From Acephala macrosclerotiorum (lineage: Eukaryota; Ascomycota; Leotiomycetes; Helotiales; Mollisiaceae), in contig MU119526.1 in the NCBI GenBank assembly GCA_014904845.1, forward strand, positions 1 through 55,918: a stretch of DNA of 55,918 nt, written 5' to 3'. The stretch's first letter is position 1. Each line of letters starts with the position of its first letter. The notes below the pieces were generated by a model. The model had not been told where the DNA came from. It did no database searches and saw only the letters and a program-made list of their open reading frames with translations. This document shows, one piece after another, positions 33,488-43,300 of this stretch. Position numbers and translations under genes: made by a program.

Positions 33488-34309
33488 TCACTCCAGTTCC
33501 GTTGCAAGCCAACACTTTTGCGTACACCCTTCTCGCCCGCCCTCTCGCCCAGGCCAGCTTTCGCGCCACTTTTTGCTCATATCGATCTCGAATCTATCCC
33601 AAGTAAGGTGTGAGGGTTCCTTCAATGTGACCTTGCAGTGCTCGGCATGAAACTCGTGTGATTTCATCCAGAACTCAACTATCTTGCATGGGGTCAAGAA
33701 AGCTGCTAGGACAGGAGGCGCTTCTCCCGTATCTTTCTGCCTCTTTTTGAATACCTCTTTCATCGAACTAGCAGTCCTGAAAATGTTGTATATCCAAGAC
33801 GAGTCGTCGTTCTTTCTTTCATCAGGGTGTGACCATCTGAAAGTGAGAAGACGTAATGAAGTCATTTCTTGCAGCCCTCGTGTCGCCCAGTCGACATCAC
33901 GACCTTGGTCATTGGGCCGCATGTCGAGCCATTGGACTTGCCGCATTGCCTTTGGATACTGCTCGAGAAGTTTCCTCAGGCCTTTCTCACCAGAGTTGAT
34001 GCAAAGTGTATCCAGAGAAAAATTGATATAGATGCCTTGAATGCCATGGTCGTGCAGGCACTTCGTATAATGCTCGACGAAGATTGAGTGAGCCTCGTTA
34101 TTGACCAAGAGAAGCCCACAAGTCGATCGAGGATCAAGGCGTGGCCTTCGTGCGTGGGTCCGAAGTCTGACTCGACGAGGAACGAATGAAGATTGCCATA
34201 TCTGAATGCGAATTTCTGTGGGCAGTTCGGAGAAGCGGGGAAAAGTAACTCTCTTGGCAGCATCGGCAGTGCCTTGGACTAATGTGGTTGATGATTCATC
34301 TAAGGCCAT
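33488..34309 (-). CDS. 2EXR-domain protein
   Basis: 2EXR is a fungal domain of unknown function, named for a conserved E-x-R motif. The hallmark is FSELPTEIRIQIWQSSFVPR near residues 25-45, followed by LLLVNNEAHSIF. The product is 273 residues from the ATG at 34309; the frame upstream has no ATG. Intronless, hydrophilic, no signal peptide. It is the first of four 2EXR loci in 6.5 kb, and the only one on the minus strand, head to head with the next copy. Confidence 0.8.
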   Translation of the reverse strand: MALDESSTTLVQGTADAAKRVTFPRFSELPTEIRIQIWQSSFVPRRVRLRTHARRPRLDPRSTCGLLLVNNEAHSIFVEHYTKCLHDHGIQGIYINFSLDTLCINSGEKGLRKLLEQYPKAMRQVQWLDMRPNDQGRDVDWATRGLQEMTSLRLLTFRWSHPDERKNDDSSWIYNIFRTASSMKEVFKKRQKDTGEAPPVLAAFLTPCKIVEFWMKSHEFHAEHCKVTLKEPSHLTWDRFEIDMSKKWRESWPGREGGREGCTQKCWLATELE

Positions 34310-34902
34310 GCTTGTGTCGTGGCCAGATGAATGCTGCAAGAGCGATAAAATTCTCTAAAACCTTGGTCGAAGGTAGAATGTCCTGAACCTTAAATGCTAT
34401 TTCGAGCAAGGGAAGGCGCTTGCAATTGGGTTTGTCCGTTTCGTGATCCACGTGTGTCTGCAGATGCACCCCTTACGCTCCTAGTAACCTCGATTTGCCT
34501 TTGGACTTTGGACTATTTCCGATGTATAAGCGTGCAATAGTATGTTAAGAAAAAACAGTTGCAGGAAGAGGTAAGAAGACTGTTGCCTTTTTTTGCGTCA
34601 GAGCGACTCACACTAGTGGCACGTGATGTTGGGGGATGACTTGCGTCCTAGGCGGAACTTCTCGACACCTCTTCTCTTCTCTTCGTGTACAACCAAACAA
34701 GACCTCGATCCATCGACTTGAGCCTCAGTGGGTGCAATGCTGAGAATATCGTCAAGCTGAAGATCGTGTTACATCCTCGTCGGCGTTAGGGGATAGGGGA
34801 ACAGTCGTCAGCATCGCCACCTTCTCATGATACACGATCGCGACACTTCGAGCTACTCTCCAGCTCTTCTTGCTACCCCTCATCAACACATTCAAACACA
34901 GA
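34310..34902. promoter_or_regulatory. Divergent intergenic region between two 2EXR genes
   Basis: About 590 bp between head-to-head 2EXR starts; must hold both promoters. No specific element recognised. Confidence 0.4.
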
Positions 34903-35997
34903 ATGGAGGTAATAGACATACCGCTTCAACCGGATGTAATGGATCTTCGAGAGATGGAGGAAGAAGTCCACGATATGACCGCGGAGGATTCGGAGAATCC
35001 CAACGACAGGAAGGAGGCAACTGATGCAAAGGAACCAATCTTTACTCTCTTCACCGAGCTTCCAACCGAGATACGGATTCAGATATGGAGGCTGAGTTTG
35101 GCGCCTCGCATTGTCCGATGGATTCGAAACAACGACGAAAATGTTTTCAGCGCGCCGTCGAAACCATTGCCTCTGTTCGAGACATGCCACGAATCACGAG
35201 ACTCAGCAATCTTATATGGATCATACAAACGATTATCTGCTGCTTCAGGGAAGATCTGGTTCAGTCCGATTATAGACTACCTCTTCTTCGACCCCGGATG
35301 GGTTGATTTGGTTGATATTACGCACGTGATACGACAAGTTGACCCCTTGGACTCGCTGCTTCCCGAGTTGCAGGGCGTCCGGAACATCATGGTACATCCC
35401 AATTATACCGACGAACGCAAGAAGCCCACTGCGCTATTTGAGAAGTTCGCTATGTTGGAAACTGTTCTTGTTGGTGCTGATGAGAGGTCCATCGGCATCC
35501 AGAGCAAGTTCATGTTAGGAACGGTTTACGACATCAAGCTATATTACGTCGCCATGGTTAAGAAGCGCAAACCGGACGTGATAGTACCCTATATTGCAGT
35601 AGGGTGTCTTGGCTGGGTTGGGAACGAACGCAGGACGATGCATCATGGCGATGGGGACAATCGGCAACTTGTCGCTGTCTGTGATAATCATGCTCAAATG
35701 ATGACGCACTTAAACTCTGTGCGAGAAGAAGAATGGAGGTTTATTCAGGAACGGCGCTCTCAACCCAGGCTGGCTCTGAATCTCCACTGGCGTCACAGTC
35801 CCAAAGTGACTTGCCAGTCGTTGAGTATCAGTGCCGAAAATCGTTCAACTACAACCGGCTTGCCTTCATATTCAGACGCTGTTTCTTCCCAGGAGCAGCC
35901 ATCTTCAGAAGTGGAGGCGCCTACGATCCACCAGAATACTTCAAGCAACATATGGTATCGATTGAAGAGATGGTGCCAGAAGGTGCTACAACATTGA
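34903..35997 (+). CDS. 2EXR-domain protein
   Basis: An intronless frame of 364 residues from the ATG at 34903 (MEVIDIPLQPDVMDL). After an acidic N-terminus (MEEEVHDMTAEDSENP) comes FTELPTEIRIQIWRLSLAPR, the 2EXR signature, then FETCHESRDSAILYG, the second conserved segment of the domain. The C-terminal 100 residues are Ser/Thr/Gln-rich. Function unknown. A separate plus-strand frame overlaps the 3' end (35733-36056) but has no support of its own. Confidence 0.8.
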   Translation: MEVIDIPLQPDVMDLREMEEEVHDMTAEDSENPNDRKEATDAKEPIFTLFTELPTEIRIQIWRLSLAPRIVRWIRNNDENVFSAPSKPLPLFETCHESRDSAILYGSYKRLSAASGKIWFSPIIDYLFFDPGWVDLVDITHVIRQVDPLDSLLPELQGVRNIMVHPNYTDERKKPTALFEKFAMLETVLVGADERSIGIQSKFMLGTVYDIKLYYVAMVKKRKPDVIVPYIAVGCLGWVGNERRTMHHGDGDNRQLVAVCDNHAQMMTHLNSVREEEWRFIQERRSQPRLALNLHWRHSPKVTCQSLSISAENRSTTTGLPSYSDAVSSQEQPSSEVEAPTIHQNTSSNIWYRLKRWCQKVLQH

Positions 35998-36270
35998 TGT
36001 GGCCGCTTCGGGATTCAAACAAACCAGTTGCAGAACCCTTGAAACTGAACCTATGAAGGATGAAGTGGCCTTAAGAATCATCTCGGCACCTCATTGATCA
36101 TGGCGGTACCTCTTTAATTGTCTTGTTACGGAACTTGGTAGTGCTTTTCTTACAACACAAGTGGTAGAATTTTCTCCAAAGCCGCCCTTTGTCTCACATA
36201 GTACAGGAGATCGTCCAATTTTCCTCCTAGCAAAACTAAGGATGCTCGCCGAGTTATCTCCCAATACATT

Positions 36271-37620
36271 ATGGACGATAGCTACCTCACCGCTGCGAGT
36301 ATATTGAAATTGCTACCCGACCGGGAACTTCAATTCTTTAATCAGACATCGCCTTTGGTCTACTCCCCTTTTTCGCTAAACTTCCCATCGAGCTACGGCT
36401 TCGTGTTTGGAACTTCTCAACAGGCAGAAATGTCTTGGTCTTCCTTAATCGGCCTGGTTGTCTCCTATCTCGTACGCCAACACCAATTACATTTTGTATC
36501 AATCAAGAAAGTCGCTGGGAGACCATAAGACACTACCTTCAACCCTTCTCTCAACCTGACTACGCCGCCGTCGACGAGCCAGTCCCTTGACTTCATCGAA
36601 ATTACTTCAACAAAGAAGTAGATACTGTCTGCTTCAGTGGTGGGCAGGACCTCGGCAGGTTGCATCTTCTAGGAAAGGAGGATATAAATCTCTTTCTTCA
36701 CCCTAATCTAAAATAGCCCCCCGCCCCTGCGCGTTGAAGACTTTAAGAGCATTCGGTATCTGCCATTCAAACGGAGAAACTAGCTAGAGTGTGTGGATGG
36801 AACTTGGAACCTCGATTACTTTGATTTTGTACCTTGCGAGCTGTCTGAATCAGAAACTTCGGAGGAATTCGTACCTGCCTGTTTCTCCCCTTTTCAAGGG
36901 CTAACGGAGCTCACCATCTTTGGTGGGCGATTTGGACTGGAGTGTATTCACGAGGCTGAATGCTGCGAAGCTTCAATGGAGTTCTACCACTTTGCTGTCA
37001 ACGATATGTATGGCAGCGCTATTCCGAGGATCTGCGTTCACATGCCCGTGAGCTCTCTTTACCTGACACCGGTCAGGGTTTCGCTCAGTCCTCAAACCTA
37101 TCAGTGCAAGGAATGCCGACAGTCGGAAGAAGAGGAGCGGCCTCGTTTTGTGCCTTGTCCGATTCACCGCTCCTGCTATGTCTATGTCGATGTCATCTTT
37201 CCAAGTGGTCAGCAGCCACGCTTGCCTGAGAATAGATTCGAGGGAGATGCCAGGTTGGGTTGGCTCAATTATCGGCATCATGGAGCACCCACTACGCGGT
37301 ATCAAGGTTGATGTGATAACTTTGTCGGAAGTTGTTTCACGGGTCTCGAGAGGATCTCACTGGTAACAAGCGGTCGTATCGTTGGGGAAGATGTGATGAT
37401 TATGCCGAAGCCGAATCGTTACGATTACGGTTACGATTACGGTTACGGTTACGGTTACGGCTACGGTTACGGCAAAGGAGAAAGGGAGTCTGGGCTCGAA
37501 ACATGGCAGGCACAGAAGCAATGCAAGAGTGCGATGGAGATTTTCTTTAGGAATAAGTCACGGGATATTCCTGGATTCAAAGTCCCCGAGGTCACCATAG
37601 TCGTGCCTCGGCCTACTTAA
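36271..37620 (+). pseudogene. Broken 2EXR-domain gene
   Basis: The 2EXR signature is readable as FAKLPIELRLRVWNFSTGRN and FCINQESRWETIRHYL, but it is in a different frame from the upstream ATG region (36271), with the shift in the C/T run near 36366-36375. In the domain frame there are stops at TGA 36588-36590 and TAG 36714-36716, a further shift, and TAG 36781-36783. A long open segment follows (36793-37311), and the very end (KSRDIPGFKVPEVTIVV, to 37620) matches the C-terminus of the intact neighbour at 38891-40050 (ASEIPGFSVPEIALAL). So this is a decayed paralogue of that neighbour. The stretch between 37311 and 37390 is the least certain. Confidence 0.65.
37417..37473 (+). repeat. Hexanucleotide GGTTAC/GATTAC microsatellite
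   Basis: About nine units of (G)(G/A)TTAC in a row, with one GGCTAC variant. In the pseudogene frame it reads as Tyr-Asp/Tyr-Gly repeats; in the next frame as Leu-Arg repeats. It lies inside the broken 2EXR gene. Confidence 0.85.
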
Positions 37621-38890
37621 GAAGGATCGGAGGGGATAATTGCGTGAAGGCATGGTTTCTACCGAGGCAGCCATGACGAGGCTTGGAGATACTGTACTAC
37701 GATCTTGGACGAGGTTCATGTAAGGAATCACAATGATATAAAACCTAACTTACTCTATTAGATCACTCAGCTCCTAGGTATCTGCACCTCGAAGTCCTAC
37801 TTGTACCAACTTGCCAGTGTCGACTGCCACCAGAAAGTCTCGATTATGGTCTTAGGGACGAAACCACCCCCGGGTGATTTTGCATTTTGCGCACTTTCAT
37901 GATCGATTGGGAACAACCTGAGCAGCTGGTTACCAGGTCCATGGGTATGATCGAGGGGCATTAGAACATAATCACAAATACGCGTTCGCGTATAGGCTGC
38001 GTCACACGGACCCACGGGTTTTGGGCCCCTATTAATGCGTCGAACCATGGGTCCCTTTTGTGCAATATATATGTATTTATACACGCTTTATGCACTTTAT
38101 ACAGGCCTTAGCGGATCATGGGGCCCATGACACAGCCTATTCACGTATAACCCGTAAGTTTGAGCTCGAAAAAGCTTTCATAGTACCCAAATAAAGATGG
38201 CATGCGGCGAAATTAGCCATTGAAAGAGACCAGCACCGGGTATGGAGAAACTCTACCAGCACCACCTCGCTTCTCGCACCCTCCCATTAACACTTCATCA
38301 CGGTGTCTCTGCGTTGTTGAAAATTAGACATACGACCTCCAGATCAGATTCCAAGTTTCTAGAAGTGCTTAAATCGAGGACTGTTCGTTCTCTTTAAGGT
38401 CACTTTCGGGAATATTGACGTCGTGCAACTCAAGTACCTGCGACTCATACCCGCCGAATCTGGCCTAGCTTACATTTTGTGTCCATACAACTCACAACAA
38501 GATCATCTTGCGATACAAATCATTACCACTACACTCTCCAAGACACAAATTCTCTCTCCACATGGTCCACGAAGCTGCGTCTTTACAGCCTGCACCTCTT
38601 ATCAGGTCCAATCAGGTCCAATCACGCTCCGCACACCTCTCTTTTAGACGCACACTTGCTAATCCATATCCCTGGATAGTACGAAGTAAACAATTAGAAC
38701 CTCTTCTCTCCATATACGAAATTGACGTCCATTGCCGATACTTCTTCTCCAAGCCTAGGTTGGTTCTCCATGGACACACTTTCTCTTTGAGCTGCGCACG
38801 CGCTGATCAACAACTCTGAACAGCAAACCATTAAGCCTGTTCCCATAGCCTTGACTCTTGACTTGCCATTTCGAATCAAGATCGGATACG
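37621..38890. other. Intergenic; GC-palindromes and diverged copies of a 150-bp repeat
   Basis: Around 38020-38140 are short palindromic motifs (ATGGGGCCCAT, TTTTGGGCCCC, CCATGGG). Weak copies of the intron segment of the following gene (TTGCTAATCCAT-like, then a pyrimidine tract) occur near 38640 and 38790, keeping the 150-bp spacing of the duplicated exons downstream. No gene recognised. Confidence 0.45.
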
Positions 38891-40050
38891 ATGGATCCCA
38901 TTGCCAACTTGGCTGTCCAGGTGGGCTCTCATTACGCCGACTTTCTGTCATTTCCCCACTTGCTAATCCATTAATTTGGACAACAGACAGCTGAGCTCAG
39001 TCTTGACCCCATCGCATCCCCAAATCGATTGCTTTCAAAGAATTCAAACAACGCCAACTTGGCCATCCAGGTCAGTTTTCATTTTGCACCTTTCTTTCAG
39101 ATGCGCAGCTGCTGATCCATAGCTTTGAGAAACAGACAGCTGACGTCGGTCTTGATAATACCCCTCTCAACACTCAAATACCCACAATGGATACATCAGA
39201 CCTCAGCCTGTCTACTTTGCGACTTCACCTCCCAGACCCAGGTGTTGTTCTTTACTGTCGCGCCTTGACCGAGTTCAGTCTTTTTCCGGAGCTTCCTGTT
39301 GAGTTACGCTTGCGTATCTGGGTGCTTTCCATCAAGGCACGAAAAGTCACCGTCAACGCTGATCTTAACCACAACAACACTATCTTCAACACCCATGGTC
39401 CCATTACACTGTCCTCTCGTCACCCTAGCCCTGCTTGTCTTCGAATCTGCCAAGAAAGCCGTCAGTTCACCCTCATCTACTACATCAAGCTCCTCGAAGG
39501 CAATCAATCCTATAATCGCTGCTCTGCTCACTGCCGCTCTACTCGCCGCCGCGGCGTTACATACTTCAATCCCCAAATGGATACCCTCAATCTACCAACC
39601 CTCAACTGTATGACAGCCAGGCCGAGATTGAGTCTCAACTCACAACGACTTCAACATGCCTTATCCCGAGTACAATACCTTGAGCTGCACCATTTCACTT
39701 GGGATGACTGGGGAACTCCTTCTCAGACCGCGTATAATGCCCAAGGACAACTTCAATATTCCGTCTTCAACGTCCATGCACCTCTCCAATCGAGCTTGGA
39801 GGATTTCGTAGGCCAGCCTTTCGGAGAATTGAAGCGGCTTCGATTGGTCTGTGATGATCTTAAATTTGGGGGTTGGGCTAGGAGTTGGTATTTGGGTGAC
39901 GAGAATGGTCGGAAGGAATGCGTTGATGCATTGAAAGAATATTATGAGAAGATGGCGAGCGAGATCCCTGGTTTCAGTGTTCCCGAGATTGCTTTGGCTT
40001 TGCCAAAATTGAACTTTCGATATTTAGGGGCTAGAGGGGCGAATACCTGA
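38891..40050 (+). CDS. 2EXR-domain protein with duplicated 5' exons
   Basis: The large exon contains FPELPVELRLRIWVLSIKAR and CLRICQESRQFTLIYY, both conserved 2EXR segments, and ends with GRKECVDALKEYYEKMA and EIPGFSVPEI. The ATG at 39187 alone gives 287 residues. The frame, however, runs back in phase through an acceptor at 39135 and two short upstream exons: 38891-38920 (starts MDPIANLAVQ) and 38987-39070 (ends NNANLAIQ), giving about 342 residues. Exon 2 and exon 3 begin with related sequence (TAELSLD and TADVGLD) because the segment is a 150-bp tandem duplication. Both introns are phase 0. The longer model is favoured, but starting at 39187 remains possible. Confidence 0.75.
38903..39160 (+). 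repeat. 150-bp tandem duplication covering exon ends, intron and exon starts
   Basis: GCCAACTTGG(CT/CC).TCCAGGT occurs at 38903 and 39053 (150 bp apart), and ACAGACAGCTGA.(C/G)TC.GTCTTGA at 38983 and 39132 (149 bp apart). The copies are diverged but keep splice sites and reading frame. Confidence 0.8.
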
Positions 40051-40305
40051 CGAAATGGTGGCATAATTTTTGATACTGGAAGGCAAAATTGTAAAGATAT
40101 CATAGAAAATAGGTATAAATCACATGATACCCCAACAATATCTCAAGTCTGTATTAATGATATCCCGGGGTACTTCTATTTATAATTGGATGTATAACTT
40201 TTACCTAGTCGGTAAACGCCTCAACATATTTCTACAAAAACACCAAAAATCGATTCCATGAAAGGGAAAAAAGCCACTTCGCCTCACTCGAACAAGGACC
40301 ATCTA

Positions 40306-43300
40306 TCAAGGCGCTCCACCCGTATAAGGATTCCACGTTGGAGGGGTAATCAAGGCTCCATAATACGTCGCATTAGGCTCCGTATTCGCGCCCGTCAAAT
40401 CCAACCAATTCTTACTATTCCCCGCTGCATTTCCCGTTCTTGGAATCCTCTGACTATCACACGTCGTCCTATGACTATTTGGGATGTAAGGCTTTCTTGC
40501 AACCATCACATCAGGGGCTTCGATGAAAGTCGCAGTCATGCCGGCCTCGACATGGAACTCGGTGTGGCAGTGGAAAAGCCAGACTCCAGGATTGTTTGCG
40601 ATGAATCGTAATGTGATGCCTACACCGGGATAGACGACTACGGTATCTCGACGCATGGGAGCGGCGGGAGTAGAGTAGAGGCCGGGCCATTGCGGTTCAT
40701 TGCCTGCGCGGGCGATGATTTGGAATTGGTGGCCGTGGAGATGGAAGGGATGGGCTCGGGTGTCGTGGTTGTTGAGGTCGATCTCGACGATGGAGCCGAA
40801 GGGGATGATTTGTGGGTTTACTTGGCCGTAGATCTGGGTGTTGGACTGATATTGAGCGGGCGCAGTCAAGGCGGTGAAGAAGGTTGGGACGACTTGTGGG
40901 AGGTAGGTTTGGCCGTTTACCATAGCGCGGTTGGATCCCCAGTCGTTTGTCGCAAAGTCCACGGTCAGGTAGGTACTTGAGGGAAGTATTAGCATTGAAA
41001 GCCTGATGGATTATTCACTTTGATGAAGCTGGAACTTACTATTGCACATTGTCCGAGTCCCACAAGGGTTGTTGATCCCAAGGAACCAGCAGTGTGTCGT
41101 CCCAAGGCTGGGGTGTTAGGGTGAAGGGAGCTGGCAAAGCCAAAGCAGGGTTGTAGACAAGCCAAGCAGTGCACTTCGGCAGTTAGCAAGAGTGGCGACT
41201 ACAGATAGATGATAAGAACTTACTGTAGGATTGTGCCCAGCTGGTGTAACACTCTCATCAAACATATCCGTCGAAAACTGACTTACAATCGCAAAATTCT
41301 CCGTGATGGTTGGCATTGCTTTAATCAAAACGGCGTACCTCTGCGCAACAGCCACAAAGATCTGGCTGACCTCGTACGGCTGAGTATATACACCATCCGC
41401 TTCGATGATCGTCATGTTGTGCTGATCGAATTGCAGGAACTGTCCAGCGAGAGCTCCCATATTAATGATGTAGAATAAGTATGTCTTGCCCGGTATCATG
41501 GTGAATTGGACGTTTTGAGCTTCGTTGATCAGGGCAGAGTCTGGTACAGGCTCGGCACCGCTGGTGTTATTTGCGGACAGGAAGTAGTTGATGAGGTATG
41601 GTGCTTCAACGTGGTACACGTCTGTGAGGGTCAGGATAACCTCTTGATCAATGGTGCCGTAGTTGTTCAATGCGTTGTAGTCTCTGATGATGAGTGGACC
41701 GCGGAAACCATCTTAATATAAATGTTAGAACAAGTCTTGAGATCGAATGTGAAAACGCTATATTTATAGTACATACCAATGTATTGGCCTCCAACATGTG
41801 CGTGATACCAATAGGTGCCAGACTGTGACGCTGTGAATTCGTACACGAAAGCTATATTTTCGTTAGTCTTTACTCTGGAAGTGATTGTCAATAGCACAGG
41901 TTTTTAAAACTCACTATCTCCAGGCGCAATAGGACATTGAGCAACCATAGCAGTACCATCCTCGAATGTCGCATTCCGCTGAAACATCCCATGGAAATGG
42001 AGAGATGTAGTTTCATTTCCAAGAGAATTAACCACGTTGATTACGATAATGTCGCCGATGTCGGCCAAAAGAGGTGGGAGAGGCCATTCACCATTGATAC
42101 CGACGAAAGGTCTGTTATGACCATCTGGGGCAGCGTTAACCCATGCGATATTCCAGTTAAACGTCCTTCGAATGGGTGCTGGGTTTGTCGCAGTGCCTTT
42201 GACGATTGAGCTTGTCGTGGTCGAACTTGACTTGATGGTCTTGGAACCTGTGGATGATGATGCTAATGATGCTGATGAAGATGATGCTGATGATGATGAT
42301 GATGTGATAACAGGGTTGGATGTCGAGGAAGATAAAGTGGAAACGGTGGATGTGACGCCAGTGGAAGACATGCTGGTAGAACTGGTCGATAACACGATGA
42401 TTGATGACGACGTTGTTGGAACAGCGCCCTGCTGATACATATCAAGTCTTAGGGAAAGAATAACATTAGCTCTAATTTCAAAACCACGAAACGAATAAAC
42501 TCACCTGTTTCCTGCACCACAGTACTCGAGCGAACTTCCTCCACACAACATGTTGCAGTTAGTTGTTGCGGCTAAGACACTCCCTGCATTGATAACATTC
42601 CCGCAGTAACCTGGAAAATAGAGGTTAGTAACGGTCTTGAAGAAAACAAGGGGCCCTTAAGCTACATACATTGAGTGGCATACTCGACACCTGCGTACGT
42701 ATACCCTGAGCAGTAATTGACGCATTGCTCAGCAGTCATCGAGTTATTGCTGAAACTCTTAGAAGACAAGGCACGGATGTTCGTTGCTTCGGTATAACAC
42801 CCGATCCAACCGTAGACGCCGACAACTTGCTTGTGTACAGGGCCAGGAGGGGGCGCAATATAATTCTTGTTTTCGTAAGTGGAGAGTCGGTCAGCAGCTC
42901 CGCAAAGTTCGGAGGAGTTCCCAGAGCAAGGTGTGTTGCAGCTACTTTCGGTAGCCTTGAGGGTAGCATTCAATGTATAGCCGCAGTAGCACTCCCTTCC
43001 ATACTCCGTTCCAAAGAAGTCATAACCAGTGCAGTTCTGAGCACAAGACTCGAGCGTCATGGGATCGTAGACGAACTTGTTGGCGGCAAGGGATCGGGTG
43101 GTGCCATCAACGAGATCTCCATAGCATCCAATGTAGTTGAAAGTGCTGATGGTGGATGGTTCTGCTGGATTGAGACCGGTGGTTGGGTAGACTACACCTG
43201 AAGTCGTGCTGCTCGAGGTAAAAGCAGAAATCGAAGAGGATACCACTGACGAAGAGCTAGTCTGGGAGGTAGTGCTCGAGCTGAATGTTGAAGATGTCGA

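Noticed and set aside
35733..36056. Frame overlapping the 3' end of the second 2EXR gene, as a frameshifted C-terminus or dual coding
   Set aside because: The 2EXR frame is complete with a normal ending; the overlap has no domain and starts inside the gene.
37417..37473. GGTTAC array as telomere-type repeat
   Set aside because: The usual filamentous-fungal telomere unit is TTAGGG; this is a short imperfect hexamer array inside a pseudogene.
42172..42435. Asp-rich plus-strand ORF (and a similar one at 43206-43771)
   Set aside because: Antisense shadows of the Ser/Thr-rich linkers of the multicopper oxidase fusion.
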